Shown: positions 53,485 to 63,988, counted from the stretch's first letter. The stretch is DNA of 64,000 nt from Fluoribacter gormanii (GCF_900156395.1 NZ_FTNL01000001.1:145995-209994), one strand, 5' to 3'. Numbers and translations: made by a program. The notes: generated by a model from the sequence alone, not told the origin.

Positions 53485-53925
53485 TTATTTTTTCAATTCT
53501 TTTTTCACTTGAACAATGGTATCCATACCAAATCCACGATAAAGCAAAAAACGCTGTTGTTTTTGGAGCTCATCAAACGATAAATCACATTGACCTCTAC
53601 TTTTTTTATGCCAAACATCTAAAGCATAAGTCAACCAATTATCTTGCTCCTGCTGCAAAAACTGATGAATTAATTCCTTATCAATTCCTTTGCTACTCAA
53701 TTCCTGGCTTATTTTCAAAGGTCCATAACCTTGACGTATTCGTGAACGACTGCATATTTCTACAAACCGTCGATCACTTTGCAAATCCAAGCGTTGGCAT
53801 TCATCCAATGCTTTTTTTGCTTCTATAGCACTATATCCTTTTTGCTTTAATTTATCACAAAGCTCTAGTGCACTGTGCTCGCGCCTGGACAGCAGGCGCA
53901 CAGCACAATCAAATGCTTTAGTCAT
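53485..53925 (-). CDS. recX: Regulatory protein RecX
   Basis: RecX inhibits RecA filament extension and ATPase activity. From ATG 53925 (GAGG upstream; [22 protein letters not shown]) the protein is 146 residues. A start at 53961 would only read through recA. Tandem three-helix units are visible: the RREHS-x-x-EL-x-x-KL signature, [28 protein letters not shown] and the C-terminal [16 protein letters not shown]. It overlaps the recA stop by 8 bp, giving coupled expression. Confidence 0.93.
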   Translation of the reverse strand: MTKAFDCAVRLLSRREHSALELCDKLKQKGYSAIEAKKALDECQRLDLQSDRRFVEICSRSRIRQGYGPLKISQELSSKGIDKELIHQFLQQEQDNWLTYALDVWHKKSRGQCDLSFDELQKQQRFLLYRGFGMDTIVQVKKELKK

Positions 53926-54964
53926 CAACGGCCTCAAATTCGTCGGCACTAGCTGACGCAAGCATAGGGAGTTTTTTCTCTAAAAGCTCTGTACGAATTT
54001 GATGCTCAAGAGTTGCTGCAACTTGATGATTCTCTTTCAGGTATAAGCGAACATTATCTTTGCCCTGACCAATTTTCTCACCTTTATAACTGTACCAAGC
54101 CCCAGATTTTTCAATCAGATTGAGTTGGACACCTAAATTGATAATTTCACTTTCACGAGAAATACCTTCGTTATACAGAATATCAAATTCGGTCATCTTA
54201 AATGGTGGAGCCACTTTATTCTTAACAACTTTAACTCGTGTTTCACTACCTAAGATTTCTTCGCCTTTTTTAATGGATCCAATGCGACGAATATCCAGGC
54301 GAACGGAAGCATAGAATTTTAATGCGTTACCGCCAGTAGTTGTTTCAGGGCTACCGAACATTACGCCAATTTTCATACGAATCTGGTTAATAAAAATGAC
54401 CAGCGTATTGGAGCGTTTAATATTAGCAGTCAATTTACGTAAAGCCTGTGACATGAGTCGGGCTTGTAAACCAACATGTGAATCTCCCATTTCTCCTTCA
54501 ATTTCTGCTTTAGGAGTTAATGCAGCAACAGAGTCAACAATAATGACATCGACCGCAGCTGAACGTACCAGCATATCGGTAATCTCTAAAGCTTGCTCCC
54601 CTGTATCAGGTTGAGAAACCAATAACTCATCCACATTAACACCCAGTTTTTGCGCATAGCTTGGGTCTAAAGCATGTTCTGCGTCAATAAATGCGGCAGT
54701 GCCCCCCATTTTTTGACATTCGGCAATAACTTGTAAGGTTAAAGTTGTTTTACCAGAAGACTCTGGGCCATAAATTTCAACAATACGTCCTTTGGGTAAA
54801 CCACCAATTCCCAAAGCGATGTCCAATCCTAAAGACCCAGTTGAAATGGCTTCTATATCTCGGGATACGGTGCTGTCGCCCATACGCATCACTGATCCCT
54901 TACCAAACTGACGTTCAATTTGCGAGAGGGCAGCGGATAATGCTTTTTGTTTATTTTCTTCCAT
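53918..54964 (-). CDS. recA: Recombinase RecA
   Basis: A DNA strand-exchange ATPase for homologous recombination, also needed for natural transformation. From ATG 54964 ([20 protein letters not shown]) it is 348 residues. The longer frame from 55036 adds 24 residues foreign to the family. Walker A GPESSGKT falls at 66-73 as in E. coli, followed by [13 protein letters not shown] (Walker B) and the L2 loop with [24 protein letters not shown]. No LexA-type CTGT-N8-ACAG box is visible upstream, in keeping with the known absence of a LexA SOS system in Legionella. recX follows. Confidence 0.97.
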   Translation of the reverse strand: MEENKQKALSAALSQIERQFGKGSVMRMGDSTVSRDIEAISTGSLGLDIALGIGGLPKGRIVEIYGPESSGKTTLTLQVIAECQKMGGTAAFIDAEHALDPSYAQKLGVNVDELLVSQPDTGEQALEITDMLVRSAAVDVIIVDSVAALTPKAEIEGEMGDSHVGLQARLMSQALRKLTANIKRSNTLVIFINQIRMKIGVMFGSPETTTGGNALKFYASVRLDIRRIGSIKKGEEILGSETRVKVVKNKVAPPFKMTEFDILYNEGISRESEIINLGVQLNLIEKSGAWYSYKGEKIGQGKDNVRLYLKENHQVAATLEHQIRTELLEKKLPMLASASADEFEAVDD

Positions 54965-55190
54965 AATATTTTCCAGATAGTTATATGCAAGGGTAAAATT
55001 ATCACACAGATAGGAATAAGCAGCAAATTGATTCACTGTATTAAAGTAGTTTTTTTGCTCAAGCTTAAATGAGACAAAACCAAAATGTCGCTTTTAGAAT
55101 GAAAACCACCCTACTGCTGAAAACCAACTCATATTGAGATTATTTTAATCTTTTGGTAAAATTAATATACATTTTTTCGAGATACATATT

Positions 55191-55406
55191 ATGCAAAGTA
55201 AAAATGAAGAACTAACTTCTAAAGTAACAGCTGCTTCGTTATATGCAGCACGCGCAGCAATAAATATTTCTTGTGCCGCCAAGCATATATTTTTTCCTAC
55301 GCCAGAGAGAGCAAATGTACCCTTTGTAGATCGTGTGAAAGTTGAGTTTGATCAAAGAGCATATCAGGTAGCTGAAGATTTAGCCTGGATAACCATAGCA
55401 AAATAA
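55191..55406 (+). CDS. Small conserved-looking protein of unknown function
   Basis: A 71-residue soluble protein (MQSKNEELTSKVTAASLYAA), with an amphipathic Ala-rich helix (about 10-35) and no membrane segment or known motif. It diverges from recA with a 154-bp gap. The ribosome site before ATG 55191 is weak. Frame length and amino-acid make-up look coding, but without family support this remains uncertain. Confidence 0.45.
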   Translation: MQSKNEELTSKVTAASLYAARAAINISCAAKHIFFPTPERANVPFVDRVKVEFDQRAYQVAEDLAWITIAK

Positions 55407-55525
55407 ATATAGAAGCACTTAAATTTATAGAGCGAAAATTCATTCTAATCCGGGCCTAGGAAAAATTACTTAGTAAAGTGTCCATGCTCCCTGCAAGATC
55501 ATGTTTTTATCGACGCCAGTATTTC

Positions 55526-56011
55526 TCAATTTTGGATATAAGAAAGAATACCAGATAAAGCCTCCTGGCATGCAGCCAAGCGTATATCTTGTCGATTGCC
55601 AACGAACTGTTTTCTTGATATTTTGGGCTTCATGCCTTTAGCGGCCCAACCAAAACACACTGTTCCCACGGGTTTCTCAATGCTGCCACCATCCGGGCCA
55701 GCAATACCGGTAACCGATACCGCAACATGACCTGTACTATGTTGCAAAGCACCGGTCACCATCGCCAATGCAACAGGCTCACTGACTGCACCGTATTCTT
55801 CAATTAATTGCTTAGGCACTGAGAGCAGCTCTTCTTTCGAGAGATTACTGTACGTAACAAACCCTCGTTCAAACCAGACTGAACTACCAGGAACTTCAGT
55901 GAGATAACTTGCAATGAGTCCGCCAGTACATGATTCGGCCGTAACTAATTGCCAATTCATTCTTTTAAGAATTGCTGAAATTTCCTTGATTAGTTTATCA
56001 AAAGAACTCAT
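55526..56011 (-). CDS. pncC: Nicotinamide-nucleotide amidohydrolase PncC (CinA C-domain)
   Basis: Hydrolyses nicotinamide mononucleotide to nicotinate mononucleotide in NAD salvage. The 161-residue protein is the stand-alone CinA C-terminal domain. LVTAESCTGGLIASYLTEVPGSS holds the catalytic Ser region, VSEPVALAMVTGALQHS follows, and AVSVTGIAGPDGG and KPVGTVCFGWA are the other signatures. The location next to recA-recX repeats the cinA-recA association of many proteobacteria. The N-terminal COG1058 domain of full CinA is absent, as in E. coli PncC. Confidence 0.93.
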   Translation of the reverse strand: MSSFDKLIKEISAILKRMNWQLVTAESCTGGLIASYLTEVPGSSVWFERGFVTYSNLSKEELLSVPKQLIEEYGAVSEPVALAMVTGALQHSTGHVAVSVTGIAGPDGGSIEKPVGTVCFGWAAKGMKPKISRKQFVGNRQDIRLAACQEALSGILSYIQN

Positions 56012-56028
56012 GAATAGGCCGAAATTTT

Positions 56029-56061
56029 CCTGGGTTACGGCCTAAGCCTTCACCCAGGTTA
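56029..56061. repeat. Short palindrome of the dispersed family
   Basis: CCTGGGTTACGGCC and CTTCACCCAGG face each other in a 33-bp hairpin between pncC and the small lipoprotein gene. Confidence 0.5.
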
Positions 56062-56068
56062 AAGTTTG

Positions 56069-56242
56069 TTACTGGTTTTGAGTTTGGTTGCCGCCAGCAG
56101 GTTGTTGTGCTGGAGCTGGTTGTTGTGTAGTAGTAGTTTCAGTAGTAGTTCCGGCAGCAGGTTGTTTGTTGCCTGACTCACCACATGCAGTTAGCGCTAA
56201 TGCTAAAAAACCAGTTGCAGCAATTAAAGCGAAACGATTCAT
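56069..56242 (-). CDS. Small lipoprotein with Gln/Thr/Pro-rich tail
   Basis: A 57-residue frame with ATG 56242-56240 and an AGGGAGAA ribosome site 3 to 9 bases upstream. The signal peptide MNRFALIAATGFLALALTAC ends in a textbook lipobox (ALTAC, Cys20). The mature chain of 38 residues is low-complexity (KQPAAGTTTETTTTQQPAPAQQ). It looks like a processed, lipid-anchored surface or periplasmic peptide. It is monocistronic between pncC and the amidotransferase gene. Family and function unknown; the coding call rests on the lipobox and ribosome site. Confidence 0.75.
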   Translation of the reverse strand: MNRFALIAATGFLALALTACGESGNKQPAAGTTTETTTTQQPAPAQQPAGGNQTQNQ

Positions 56243-56359
56243 TTCATTCTCCCTATAAGTTTAATATTTTTTTTAAATCCCTTTAGATTCTAGCAAATAA
56301 ATTTAACTTCAACCATGACCTATTGATATTTCAATAAAAAAGTATAGCAGCATCTTATT

Positions 56360-57061
56360 TTAGACACTCAGAAAATTAATAACCCACTTGGCAAATACCT
56401 TATCATCACAGTGAAGCCGCAATGACTTTAATCCCTTATCGGCTAGTTCTTTGCTTAAGTTATTTTTGCGAAGTTCAATCAATGCTTGAGAATATCTTTT
56501 GCTGAACTCAGGATGCCCTTGGACGCTAAGCAGGTTGTCGCGAATCTGCAACATATAAAACGGGCAGAAATCACTAGCAGCCAGTACCTCTGCCCCGTCA
56601 GGAAGAAGCACAACTTGATCCTGATGGCTAACGATTAGCTTTAACATCCCTAGAGATGGTGACATCCAAGGCTTGTGTTGCGTAATTTTATTTACAGACA
56701 TACCTATACCCCACCCTTGGTGAGATTTTATAACCTTTCCCCCTAACGCCTTCGCGATAAGCTGATGGCCAAAACAAATTCCTATGATTTTTTTTCTTGC
56801 CGCATGAAGACATCGAACGAATTCTTCAAGCGTGCTGATCCATGCTAAATCATCGTTGACACCATAGCGACTTCCGGTAATAACATATGCATCCGCGGCA
56901 TCAACATGACTTGGCAATAGACCATAACGCACATCATAGACAGTGAAGGTCAAATTTGGCTCTTCCTGATGCAATAATTTAATATACATTCCCGAGTAAG
57001 TTCCATGTACAGCAATTAGCCTTGGATCGACTTGGTCACATTGTAATATTCCAATGTTCAT
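56360..57061 (-). CDS. Class I glutamine amidotransferase-like protein
   Basis: A 233-residue protein with the type 1 GATase triad: Cys96 in GICFGHQ, His183 and Glu185 in QGHPEF. It has no synthetase domain attached. Stand-alone members of this kind include gamma-glutamyl hydrolases and GMP-synthase-like proteins. It is the last gene of an operon with a glutamine-synthetase-like ligase, an aldehyde dehydrogenase and an iron alcohol dehydrogenase, 8 bp behind the latter. In that setting it could remove gamma-glutamyl groups from an oxidised product, as PuuD does in putrescine breakdown (inference). Note that PuuD belongs to a related but distinct branch. Confidence 0.85.
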   Translation of the reverse strand: MNIGILQCDQVDPRLIAVHGTYSGMYIKLLHQEEPNLTFTVYDVRYGLLPSHVDAADAYVITGSRYGVNDDLAWISTLEEFVRCLHAARKKIIGICFGHQLIAKALGGKVIKSHQGWGIGMSVNKITQHKPWMSPSLGMLKLIVSHQDQVVLLPDGAEVLAASDFCPFYMLQIRDNLLSVQGHPEFSKRYSQALIELRKNNLSKELADKGLKSLRLHCDDKVFAKWVINFLSV

Positions 57062-57069
57062 GGTGTTCC

Positions 57070-58278
57070 TTAAGGAGCTTCTGCCAATCCCATCTTCACC
57101 GTCTCTGAATGATGGAGAGAATCACCTTGGATTGCTGTAATAAGGATGCGTTCATATTGTTGCGTGTCAAAAAGAATTGGATTGCTCTGTGCTGAAGGGT
57201 CTTCCGTCGCCATTGTTGCAATACGTTTCGCATGTCGTTTATCAATGCCAATTTCAGTTAAACTGTACTCGATGCCTAATTCTTGACGCAACCGTATTAC
57301 CCAATCAAGAAATCCATCAAACCCATTTTCAATCTCCAAGTAGGTCGCTAACCGCCTTATTTTATATTCAATTGCGGATCGATTAGCATGTAATACATAA
57401 GGCATTAGAATGGCATTTAACCGTCCATGATGCGCGTCATAAATTGCTCCCAAAGGATGAGCAAGTGCATGCATAGCTCCTAATCCACGTTGAAAAGCCG
57501 TTGCCCCCATCGAAGAAGCTACAAGCATTTGTGTTCTGGAATTTATATCATTCCCATTTTGCATCACTCGAGGTAAATGTTCTTTTATTAGACGAATCCC
57601 CTCAAGAGCAATTCCTTCTGCAAGCGGATGATAACCAGGGGCACAATAGGCTTCCAAACAATGGGATAAAGCATCCATACCTGTTGCTGCCGTAATATTC
57701 GGTGGCAAAGCAACTGTCACCTCAGGATCTAAAATAACCATAGCCGGCATCATTTTAGGATGAAAAATAATCTTTTTGCGTTGTTGTTGTGTATCCGTAA
57801 TTACAGAAGCGCGACCAACCTCTGAACCGGTACCTGCGGTACTTGGTACAGCAATAACAGGAGCTATACCCGCAGCATTCACTCGTTGCCAATTATCTCC
57901 TATGTCTTCAAAATCCCATAATGGACGATCTTGTCCAATCATCAAGGCAATTGCTTTACCAGCATCAATCACGGAGCCTCCTCCAAATGCAATAACCCCA
58001 TCATGTTGCCCCTTTTGATAGGCATTCACACCTGCGATGACATGTGCTCCCGATGGATTTGCTTTTACATCGGCGAATAAGGAAATAAACAAGCCGGCAT
58101 CACGACATTGAGTCAATATTGACTCAATCACAGGTAATTTCGTGAGATTACTGTCCGTGACCAAGAGAGGTGACTTTATTCCCAAAGCATAGCAAGCCTC
58201 GACAAGTTCATGAATACGCCCTGCTCCTACCTTTATTGAAGTGGGATAATTCCAATTAGCCGTCAGTAATGTACTCAT
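57070..58278 (-). CDS. Iron-containing (group III) alcohol dehydrogenase
   Basis: A 402-residue NAD(P)-dependent dehydrogenase. The nucleotide loop GGGSVIDAGKAIALM (about 99-113) and VPSTAGTGSEV are typical. The metal site is formed by Asp202 and His206 (MDALSHCLEAY), His270 or His274 and His284 (GAMHALAHPLGAIYDAHHG). Its ATG shares one base with the aldehyde dehydrogenase stop (TAATG). In the operon it could interconvert an alcohol and the aldehyde handled by the neighbouring ALDH. The substrate cannot be read from the sequence. Confidence 0.9.
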   Translation of the reverse strand: MSTLLTANWNYPTSIKVGAGRIHELVEACYALGIKSPLLVTDSNLTKLPVIESILTQCRDAGLFISLFADVKANPSGAHVIAGVNAYQKGQHDGVIAFGGGSVIDAGKAIALMIGQDRPLWDFEDIGDNWQRVNAAGIAPVIAVPSTAGTGSEVGRASVITDTQQQRKKIIFHPKMMPAMVILDPEVTVALPPNITAATGMDALSHCLEAYCAPGYHPLAEGIALEGIRLIKEHLPRVMQNGNDINSRTQMLVASSMGATAFQRGLGAMHALAHPLGAIYDAHHGRLNAILMPYVLHANRSAIEYKIRRLATYLEIENGFDGFLDWVIRLRQELGIEYSLTEIGIDKRHAKRIATMATEDPSAQSNPILFDTQQYERILITAIQGDSLHHSETVKMGLAEAP

Positions 58279-59687
58279 TATGGTAGATTCCTTTCTCTAT
58301 TAATCGTTTTTAAATGATACGATTTGGGTCTAGTCAGTACGTCATATCCTATAGCAGAGAGCGTACATCCACGTCCAGAATTCTTAACTCCAGTCCAAGC
58401 CAACGCAGGATCGAGATAATCACAGCGATTGATAAAAAAAGTTCCTGTATGAAGTTGTTCACCAATAGCAACTCCCTGGGTAATGTCTTGAGTAAAAACA
58501 GCAGCTGTTAATCCATACTCACTGTCATTCATCAATGCAATAGCTTCCTCATCGCTACCAACAGCCATAATACCAACTACTGGCCCAAATGTTTCTTCTG
58601 TCATTATCCGCATTTTGTGGTTAACTTGCGTTAAAATTTGGGGAGCCATATAAGCAGACCCGGGTTGATCCATTACAAAATCTCGACTATCAATATGTGC
58701 TATAGCTCCTTGCGCTAAAGCTTCTTCAATCTGCGCGCGTACAAACGCCACCGAAGAAGGACGAACGAGTGGTCCCAGGGTTGTTTCAGGATCATCAGGG
58801 CGCCCAAGTTTATATTGTTTAACCAAGGCTACTGCCTTGTTAACAAAATGCTCGTAAACACTCTTGTGAACATAAATACGCTCAATACCACAGCAGGATT
58901 GGCCTGAGTTAAAGAACGCTCCATCCATAAGTGTATCCACTGCATTATCAATATCAGCATCATAACGAACATAGGCTGGATCTTTTCCTCCAAGCTCCAA
59001 GCCAATACTCAAAAACCGTCCTGCGGTTGCTCGTTCTATCATCGCCCCGCCAGCAACAGAACCCGTAAAAGCAATATAGTTTATTGACGAATCACGCAAA
59101 ATTTTTTCCGTATCGGAATGAGTCAGATGCAAATACTGAAACACTCCTTGCGGAAAATTTGCTTCTCTAAATGCTTGGTCAAATCGCTCCGCTACAAGTG
59201 GTGTTTGTGCTGAATGTTTGAGTAAAACCACGTTTCCAGCCATTATCGCTGGAATAATCGCATTTACAGCTGTAAGGTAAGGATAGTTCCAAGGAGCAAT
59301 GACTAATGTGAGTCCTAATGGTTCACGTTTTATATAACGAATAAAACCAGTTTTTTCAGGTAATGAGATCGGGTCGAGCGCATCACGTGCAGCAGCGATC
59401 ATATAACGAGCCCGCTCTTCAAGGCCGTTAATTTCCCCAGACGCATAACGGATAGGTCTACCCATTTGCCAACAAATTTCTTTGGCAATCTCATCCTTCT
59501 TGGCAACCAGAGCATCTACTGCCGCAGTACAGTAACGCTCACGCTCGGTCAAGGGAGTAGCTGCCCAGTTCTTTTTTGCACTTAATGCCCTTTCCAAAGC
59601 TAATTGAATCTCATCCTCTTTGGCAAAAGCACGTTCTACATATAGAGAGTTATCTATAGGCGAATAGGTTTTCAAAGTGTCTTTCAT
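58278..59687 (-). CDS. NAD(P)-dependent aldehyde dehydrogenase
   Basis: A 469-residue ALDH-superfamily enzyme. Key residues are Asn134 (APWNYP), Glu231 (LELGGKDP), catalytic Cys265 (NSGQSCC) and the EETFGPV block. Length and AFTGS motif fit succinate-semialdehyde or gamma-glutamyl-aldehyde type enzymes; specificity is unresolved. It stands between the glutamine-synthetase-like gene (17 bp upstream) and the iron alcohol dehydrogenase (overlap of one base), so all are likely one transcript. Confidence 0.9.
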   Translation of the reverse strand: MKDTLKTYSPIDNSLYVERAFAKEDEIQLALERALSAKKNWAATPLTERERYCTAAVDALVAKKDEIAKEICWQMGRPIRYASGEINGLEERARYMIAAARDALDPISLPEKTGFIRYIKREPLGLTLVIAPWNYPYLTAVNAIIPAIMAGNVVLLKHSAQTPLVAERFDQAFREANFPQGVFQYLHLTHSDTEKILRDSSINYIAFTGSVAGGAMIERATAGRFLSIGLELGGKDPAYVRYDADIDNAVDTLMDGAFFNSGQSCCGIERIYVHKSVYEHFVNKAVALVKQYKLGRPDDPETTLGPLVRPSSVAFVRAQIEEALAQGAIAHIDSRDFVMDQPGSAYMAPQILTQVNHKMRIMTEETFGPVVGIMAVGSDEEAIALMNDSEYGLTAAVFTQDITQGVAIGEQLHTGTFFINRCDYLDPALAWTGVKNSGRGCTLSAIGYDVLTRPKSYHLKTINRERNLP

Positions 59688-59704
59688 AATCGACTAAGCC
59701 CAGG

Positions 59705-61078
59705 TTAAATAATTTCAAAATAGCGGTCCAATTCCCAATCTGTAATATGGCGACGAAATTCGCGCTCTTCCCATTCTCGAGAAGAAGCGAAATGGTCAAC
59801 AAACGAATCGCCAAATAAAGAACGAGCGGCTTTTGATTGCTTAAGACGAGTAGCTGCTTCCCAAAGAGTACGTGGTAAAGCAAGCTCTGCTTCGTGCTGC
59901 TGTGTATAAGAATTGCCTTTAATTTCGGGGTATGGTTCGAGCTTTTGTTCAATTCCATACAAACCAGAGCCTAAAGCTGCTGCCAAGGCCAAATAAGGAT
60001 TCGAATCGGCAGAACCTAACCGATATTCAACCCGTTGCGACTTATCACTTCCCGGTATAACACGTAGTGCCGTAGTGCGATTCTCTACACCCCATGTTGC
60101 ATCAGTTGGAGCCCAGAATCCTGGAATCAAACGAGAAAAACTGTTCACAGTAGGCGAAACCATTGCCAAAAACTCAGGCATAAGTAACTGTTGTCCTGCT
60201 ATAAAATGCCGTTGAATTGGGCTCATATTATAAGGCATGGAGGGTTCATAAAACGCACTGATTCCCTCGTTTTTATGGCGTAAAGAAAGATGAATATGTC
60301 CGCTTTGCCCTGGATAATGCGGCGACCATTTAGCCATAAAAGTTGCCATCATATTGTTGCGCTGTGCTAATACCTTCATAAATGTTTTAAACAAAGCAGC
60401 CTTATCCCCTGCTTCGGTGGCCTTATCTACAGCGATCGCTGCTTCAATCACCCCAGGGCCTGTTTCCGCATGCAAACCCTCAATAGGAAAGTCCATAATC
60501 TCACTCATATTGAGGATCTGATGATATAAATCCGCATGAACGGTATTGCGAATCATTGAATAACCAAAGAAGTCAGGCGTCATGGGTTTTAAATCGCGGA
60601 AGCTTTTGGAACGCACACTGTCAGGTGTTTCATCAAACATAAAGAATTCATATTCTAAGGCCGCATAGACGACAAACCCCATTGAATCGGCTTTATTAAC
60701 AATGCGACGCAGTAATGCTCGAGGACATACGGTTTCGGCCTCTCCAGCAAATTCAGCCATAAATAACAACTGATTTTCTTCAAAAACAAGATCGCGACAC
60801 GTTTCGGGAAGAATACGCACTAAAGTATCTGGGTAACCGGTGTGCCAACCAGTATATTTGCCATTATCATACAGTTTATTTTTGGAGTCCCACCCCAAGA
60901 TCACATCACAAAAAGAAAAACCATTATCCAGAGCCGAGAAGAATTTATTGCGGCTCATATACTTTCCAAGCATAACCCCATCAATATCAAATAAACCAAC
61001 CTTGACGTGAGTTAGATTACGCTCTTCAACAATTTTTTTTGCTGCTTCAATGGTCTTAACATCCTTTGGAGTTAACAT
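59705..61078 (-). CDS. Glutamine synthetase-family ligase (gamma-glutamyl amine synthetase type)
   Basis: A 457-residue GS-fold ligase of the PuuA-like branch. The N-terminal beta-grasp part has VKVGLFDIDGVMLGKYM. The ATP/Mg-binding core has LEYEFFMFDETPDS, ETGPGVIEAAIA, SGHIHLSLRH, and RTTALRVIPG with the Glu-binding Arg, then VEYRLGSADSNPYLALAA. The adenylylation Tyr loop of GlnA is not evident. With ALDH, alcohol dehydrogenase and amidotransferase genes behind it, it probably attaches glutamate to an amine (putrescine, ethanolamine or a similar amino-alcohol) for breakdown; that is inference from the operon. ATG 61078 starts the operon. Confidence 0.88.
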   Translation of the reverse strand: MLTPKDVKTIEAAKKIVEERNLTHVKVGLFDIDGVMLGKYMSRNKFFSALDNGFSFCDVILGWDSKNKLYDNGKYTGWHTGYPDTLVRILPETCRDLVFEENQLLFMAEFAGEAETVCPRALLRRIVNKADSMGFVVYAALEYEFFMFDETPDSVRSKSFRDLKPMTPDFFGYSMIRNTVHADLYHQILNMSEIMDFPIEGLHAETGPGVIEAAIAVDKATEAGDKAALFKTFMKVLAQRNNMMATFMAKWSPHYPGQSGHIHLSLRHKNEGISAFYEPSMPYNMSPIQRHFIAGQQLLMPEFLAMVSPTVNSFSRLIPGFWAPTDATWGVENRTTALRVIPGSDKSQRVEYRLGSADSNPYLALAAALGSGLYGIEQKLEPYPEIKGNSYTQQHEAELALPRTLWEAATRLKQSKAARSLFGDSFVDHFASSREWEEREFRRHITDWELDRYFEII

Positions 61079-61329
61079 AGCATTTCCTTTGCCTGTTCAT
61101 AATAGATCATTTAGATTGAGTCTATTTGATAATATCCCAGTTTCTATTCTTGAATCCATGGTTTATTTATTGATGTTTAAAAAGCCCGAAATGGAAAATA
61201 ATTACCCAAACCTTGTCCCTGCACTCAAAGATTAACTGATAATCTTACTCGACCATTTCAAATAAGCTCTACTCTACCTTATATGATTTTGCTAAAATCG
61301 CCGCAATTTCAACTCGAGTAAAAAAATTC

Positions 61330-63870
61330 ATGACAACTTCCCATACGCCGATGATGCAACAGTATTTACGCATTAAATCAGAATATCCTGATATGCTCCT
61401 GTTCTACCGTATGGGTGATTTTTATGAGTTATTTTTTGATGATGCCAAACGTGCATCGCAATTATTGGATCTCACTTTGACCCATCGTGGCCAATCTGCT
61501 GATAAACCAATCCCTATGGCTGGAGTTCCTTACCATGCTGTAGAAAATTATCTGGCAAGATTAATTAAAAAAGGTGAGTCAGTAGCTATTTGCGAACAAA
61601 TAGGAGATCCTGCAACGAGTAAGGGACCTGTGGAACGTCAGGTTACCCGTATTATCACTCCAGGAACAGTGACTGATGAAGCACTTTTGGATGCTAAAAA
61701 AGATAATTTGCTTTTGGCTGTTCACCATCAAAAGCAAAAAATTGGTCTCGCATGGGTTGAATTAAGTAGCGGCCGTTTTCATTTGCTGGAATTAGCTGAA
61801 AGAAATCAGCTCAGTGCAGAGCTTACAAGATTACAACCCGCAGAGTTGCTCTTACAAGAAACATCCTCACTGGAAGAATACTGCCAAAATTTTCCAATCA
61901 AGCTAAGGCCAGGCTGGGAGTTTTGCTTTGACAGTGCCAAAAAACTCTTGTGTGAGCAATTTTCAGTAAATGATCTCGCGGCGTTTGGTGAGCAAGAATA
62001 TACCACCGCACTGGTTGCAGCAGGTGCATTATTGGCCTATTTACACACGACACAAAAACAAGCGCTACCTCATTTAACTACGATAACCCTAGAACATACA
62101 CATGATTACTTGCAACTCGATGCTGCGACACAAAAACATCTTGAGTTATTCGATAACATCAATGGCAATCATGAAAACAGCATGTTAGCTCTTTTGGATA
62201 AAACTGCCTGTGCCATGGGCGGTCGTTTACTCAAACGTTGGTTAGGAAGACCGCTTAAAGATCATAACAACATCAAAGCCCGCCAGGATGCGATAATGGA
62301 AATAATGCACCTGCAAAACGATGAATCTATCCATGAGTTATTAAGACAAACATGTGATGTAGAACGGATTATCTCCCGTATTGCGCTTAAATCAGCTCGC
62401 CCACGTGATTTGGTTGCTTTAAGTCATACTTTAGCTTTACTTCCCGAGCTGAATACTGTACTTGCCCACAGCAAGAGCGAACTCACCGTACAATTAAAAA
62501 ACCACATTAAACCACTACCAGTGCTCCAGCAATTGCTTGCATCCGCGATTATAGAAAATCCCCCGGTGTTAATTCGTGATGGTGGCGTTATAGCTCCCGG
62601 TTTTGATGAAGAGCTTGATGAATTGAGAATGCTCAGCACGCGTGCAAACGATAAACTCATGCAATTAGAGCTTGAAGAAAAACAAAGAACCGGATTATCT
62701 TCTCTGAAATTTGGCTTCAATAACGTACAAGGCTATTACATTGAACTTTCCAAAGCCCAAGCAGAAAAAGCACCTTCTCATTACCATAGAAAGCAAACTT
62801 TAAAAAATGTAGAGCGTTATATCACTCCAGAATTGAAGCAATTTGAAGAGAAAGTTTTATCGGCACAGGTGAAGGCTTTAGCTCGTGAAAAATGGTTGTA
62901 TGAGAATTTACTGGTTGAAATCCAGCAAAATATAAACGAATTGACACAATTAGCGCAGGCACTAGCTCAACTGGATGTGATAACAACTCTTGCAGAACGA
63001 GCACAGAGCCTGAATTGGTGTCGCCCAAATCTCGTAGCTGAATCACAAATTACCATTGAAGCCGGACGTCATCCAGTAATTGAACATTTACTACAAGAAC
63101 GTTTTATCGCCAACGACCTACAACTTAAACCGTCGCAAAATATATTGCTTATCACCGGCCCCAATATGGGCGGAAAATCAACTTACATGCGCCAAACTGC
63201 CTTAATTGTACTTCTAGCCCATATTGGCAGCTTTGTACCCGCTAAATCTGTCACTTTAGGACCTATTGATAGAATTTTTACTCGCATTGGGGCTAGTGAT
63301 GATTTGACCTCAGGACGTTCAACTTTTATGGTAGAAATGACTGAAACAGCACAAATTTTAAGACAGGCAACCCATGAAAGTCTGGTTTTAATTGATGAAA
63401 TCGGTCGCGGAACCAGTACGTACGATGGCATGGCGCTAGCTTATGCCACTTGCACCTATCTGGCGACAACTATCAAGGCCTATACCTTGTTTTCCACGCA
63501 CTACTTTGAATTAACAAATCTTCCCCAAGAGTGGTCCTGTATTCGAAATGCTCACTTACAAGCCTCTTTGGATACTGGCCGTATCATCTTTTTATATCGG
63601 GTAGAGCCTGGGCATGCAAACCGAAGTTATGGGCTTGAGGTCGCCGAGCTTGCTGGCATACCTCCTGAAGTTTTAAAAATTGCTCACACTCACTTACATC
63701 ATGTACAAAATCAGACACCATCGACTTCTCAAGCCCAACCTATAGTTCAAATAAAACCTCAATCAGCTATTCTGCGTGAGTTGGCGCAAATTGATCCAGA
63801 TCAATTGACTGCTAGAGAAGCGCTTGACTTAATTTATCGACTCAAAAGTATGGAGACGGCAGATGTGTAG
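61330..63870 (+). CDS. mutS: DNA mismatch repair protein MutS
   Basis: Recognises base mismatches and small loops. The 846-residue protein has the mismatch-contacting Phe31-Tyr-Glu33 ([13 protein letters not shown]) and connector, lever and clamp domains. The ATPase has Walker [10 protein letters not shown] (about 610-618), the [14 protein letters not shown] Walker B (about 686-699) and the FSTHYFEL switch. The C-terminal dimer region is intact ([23 protein letters not shown]). It is monocistronic, divergent from the amine-ligase operon with a 251-bp gap. Confidence 0.97.
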   Translation: MTTSHTPMMQQYLRIKSEYPDMLLFYRMGDFYELFFDDAKRASQLLDLTLTHRGQSADKPIPMAGVPYHAVENYLARLIKKGESVAICEQIGDPATSKGPVERQVTRIITPGTVTDEALLDAKKDNLLLAVHHQKQKIGLAWVELSSGRFHLLELAERNQLSAELTRLQPAELLLQETSSLEEYCQNFPIKLRPGWEFCFDSAKKLLCEQFSVNDLAAFGEQEYTTALVAAGALLAYLHTTQKQALPHLTTITLEHTHDYLQLDAATQKHLELFDNINGNHENSMLALLDKTACAMGGRLLKRWLGRPLKDHNNIKARQDAIMEIMHLQNDESIHELLRQTCDVERIISRIALKSARPRDLVALSHTLALLPELNTVLAHSKSELTVQLKNHIKPLPVLQQLLASAIIENPPVLIRDGGVIAPGFDEELDELRMLSTRANDKLMQLELEEKQRTGLSSLKFGFNNVQGYYIELSKAQAEKAPSHYHRKQTLKNVERYITPELKQFEEKVLSAQVKALAREKWLYENLLVEIQQNINELTQLAQALAQLDVITTLAERAQSLNWCRPNLVAESQITIEAGRHPVIEHLLQERFIANDLQLKPSQNILLITGPNMGGKSTYMRQTALIVLLAHIGSFVPAKSVTLGPIDRIFTRIGASDDLTSGRSTFMVEMTETAQILRQATHESLVLIDEIGRGTSTYDGMALAYATCTYLATTIKAYTLFSTHYFELTNLPQEWSCIRNAHLQASLDTGRIIFLYRVEPGHANRSYGLEVAELAGIPPEVLKIAHTHLHHVQNQTPSTSQAQPIVQIKPQSAILRELAQIDPDQLTAREALDLIYRLKSMETADV

Positions 63871-63885
63871 TAATGCAACAGCAAT

Positions 63886-63906
63886 GTAGCCTGGATGCAG
63901 TGCAGA
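63886..63906. repeat. Half-copy of the dispersed palindromic family
   Basis: GTAGCCTGGATGCAGTGCAGA follows mutS by 15 bp; no matching right arm is seen before the window ends. Confidence 0.5.
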
Positions 63907-63988
63907 CATATTTTATTCCTAGCCCTAAATTTCGAATAAGTGTATATTCGTTAAAGCGTTTTATACGCAGAACAAGAGGATATTTCTG

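Noticed and set aside
53377-53583. A 68-codon plus-strand frame across the alaS-recX gap
   Set aside because: It lies mostly in the composite repeat and the antisense end of recX; no ribosome site.
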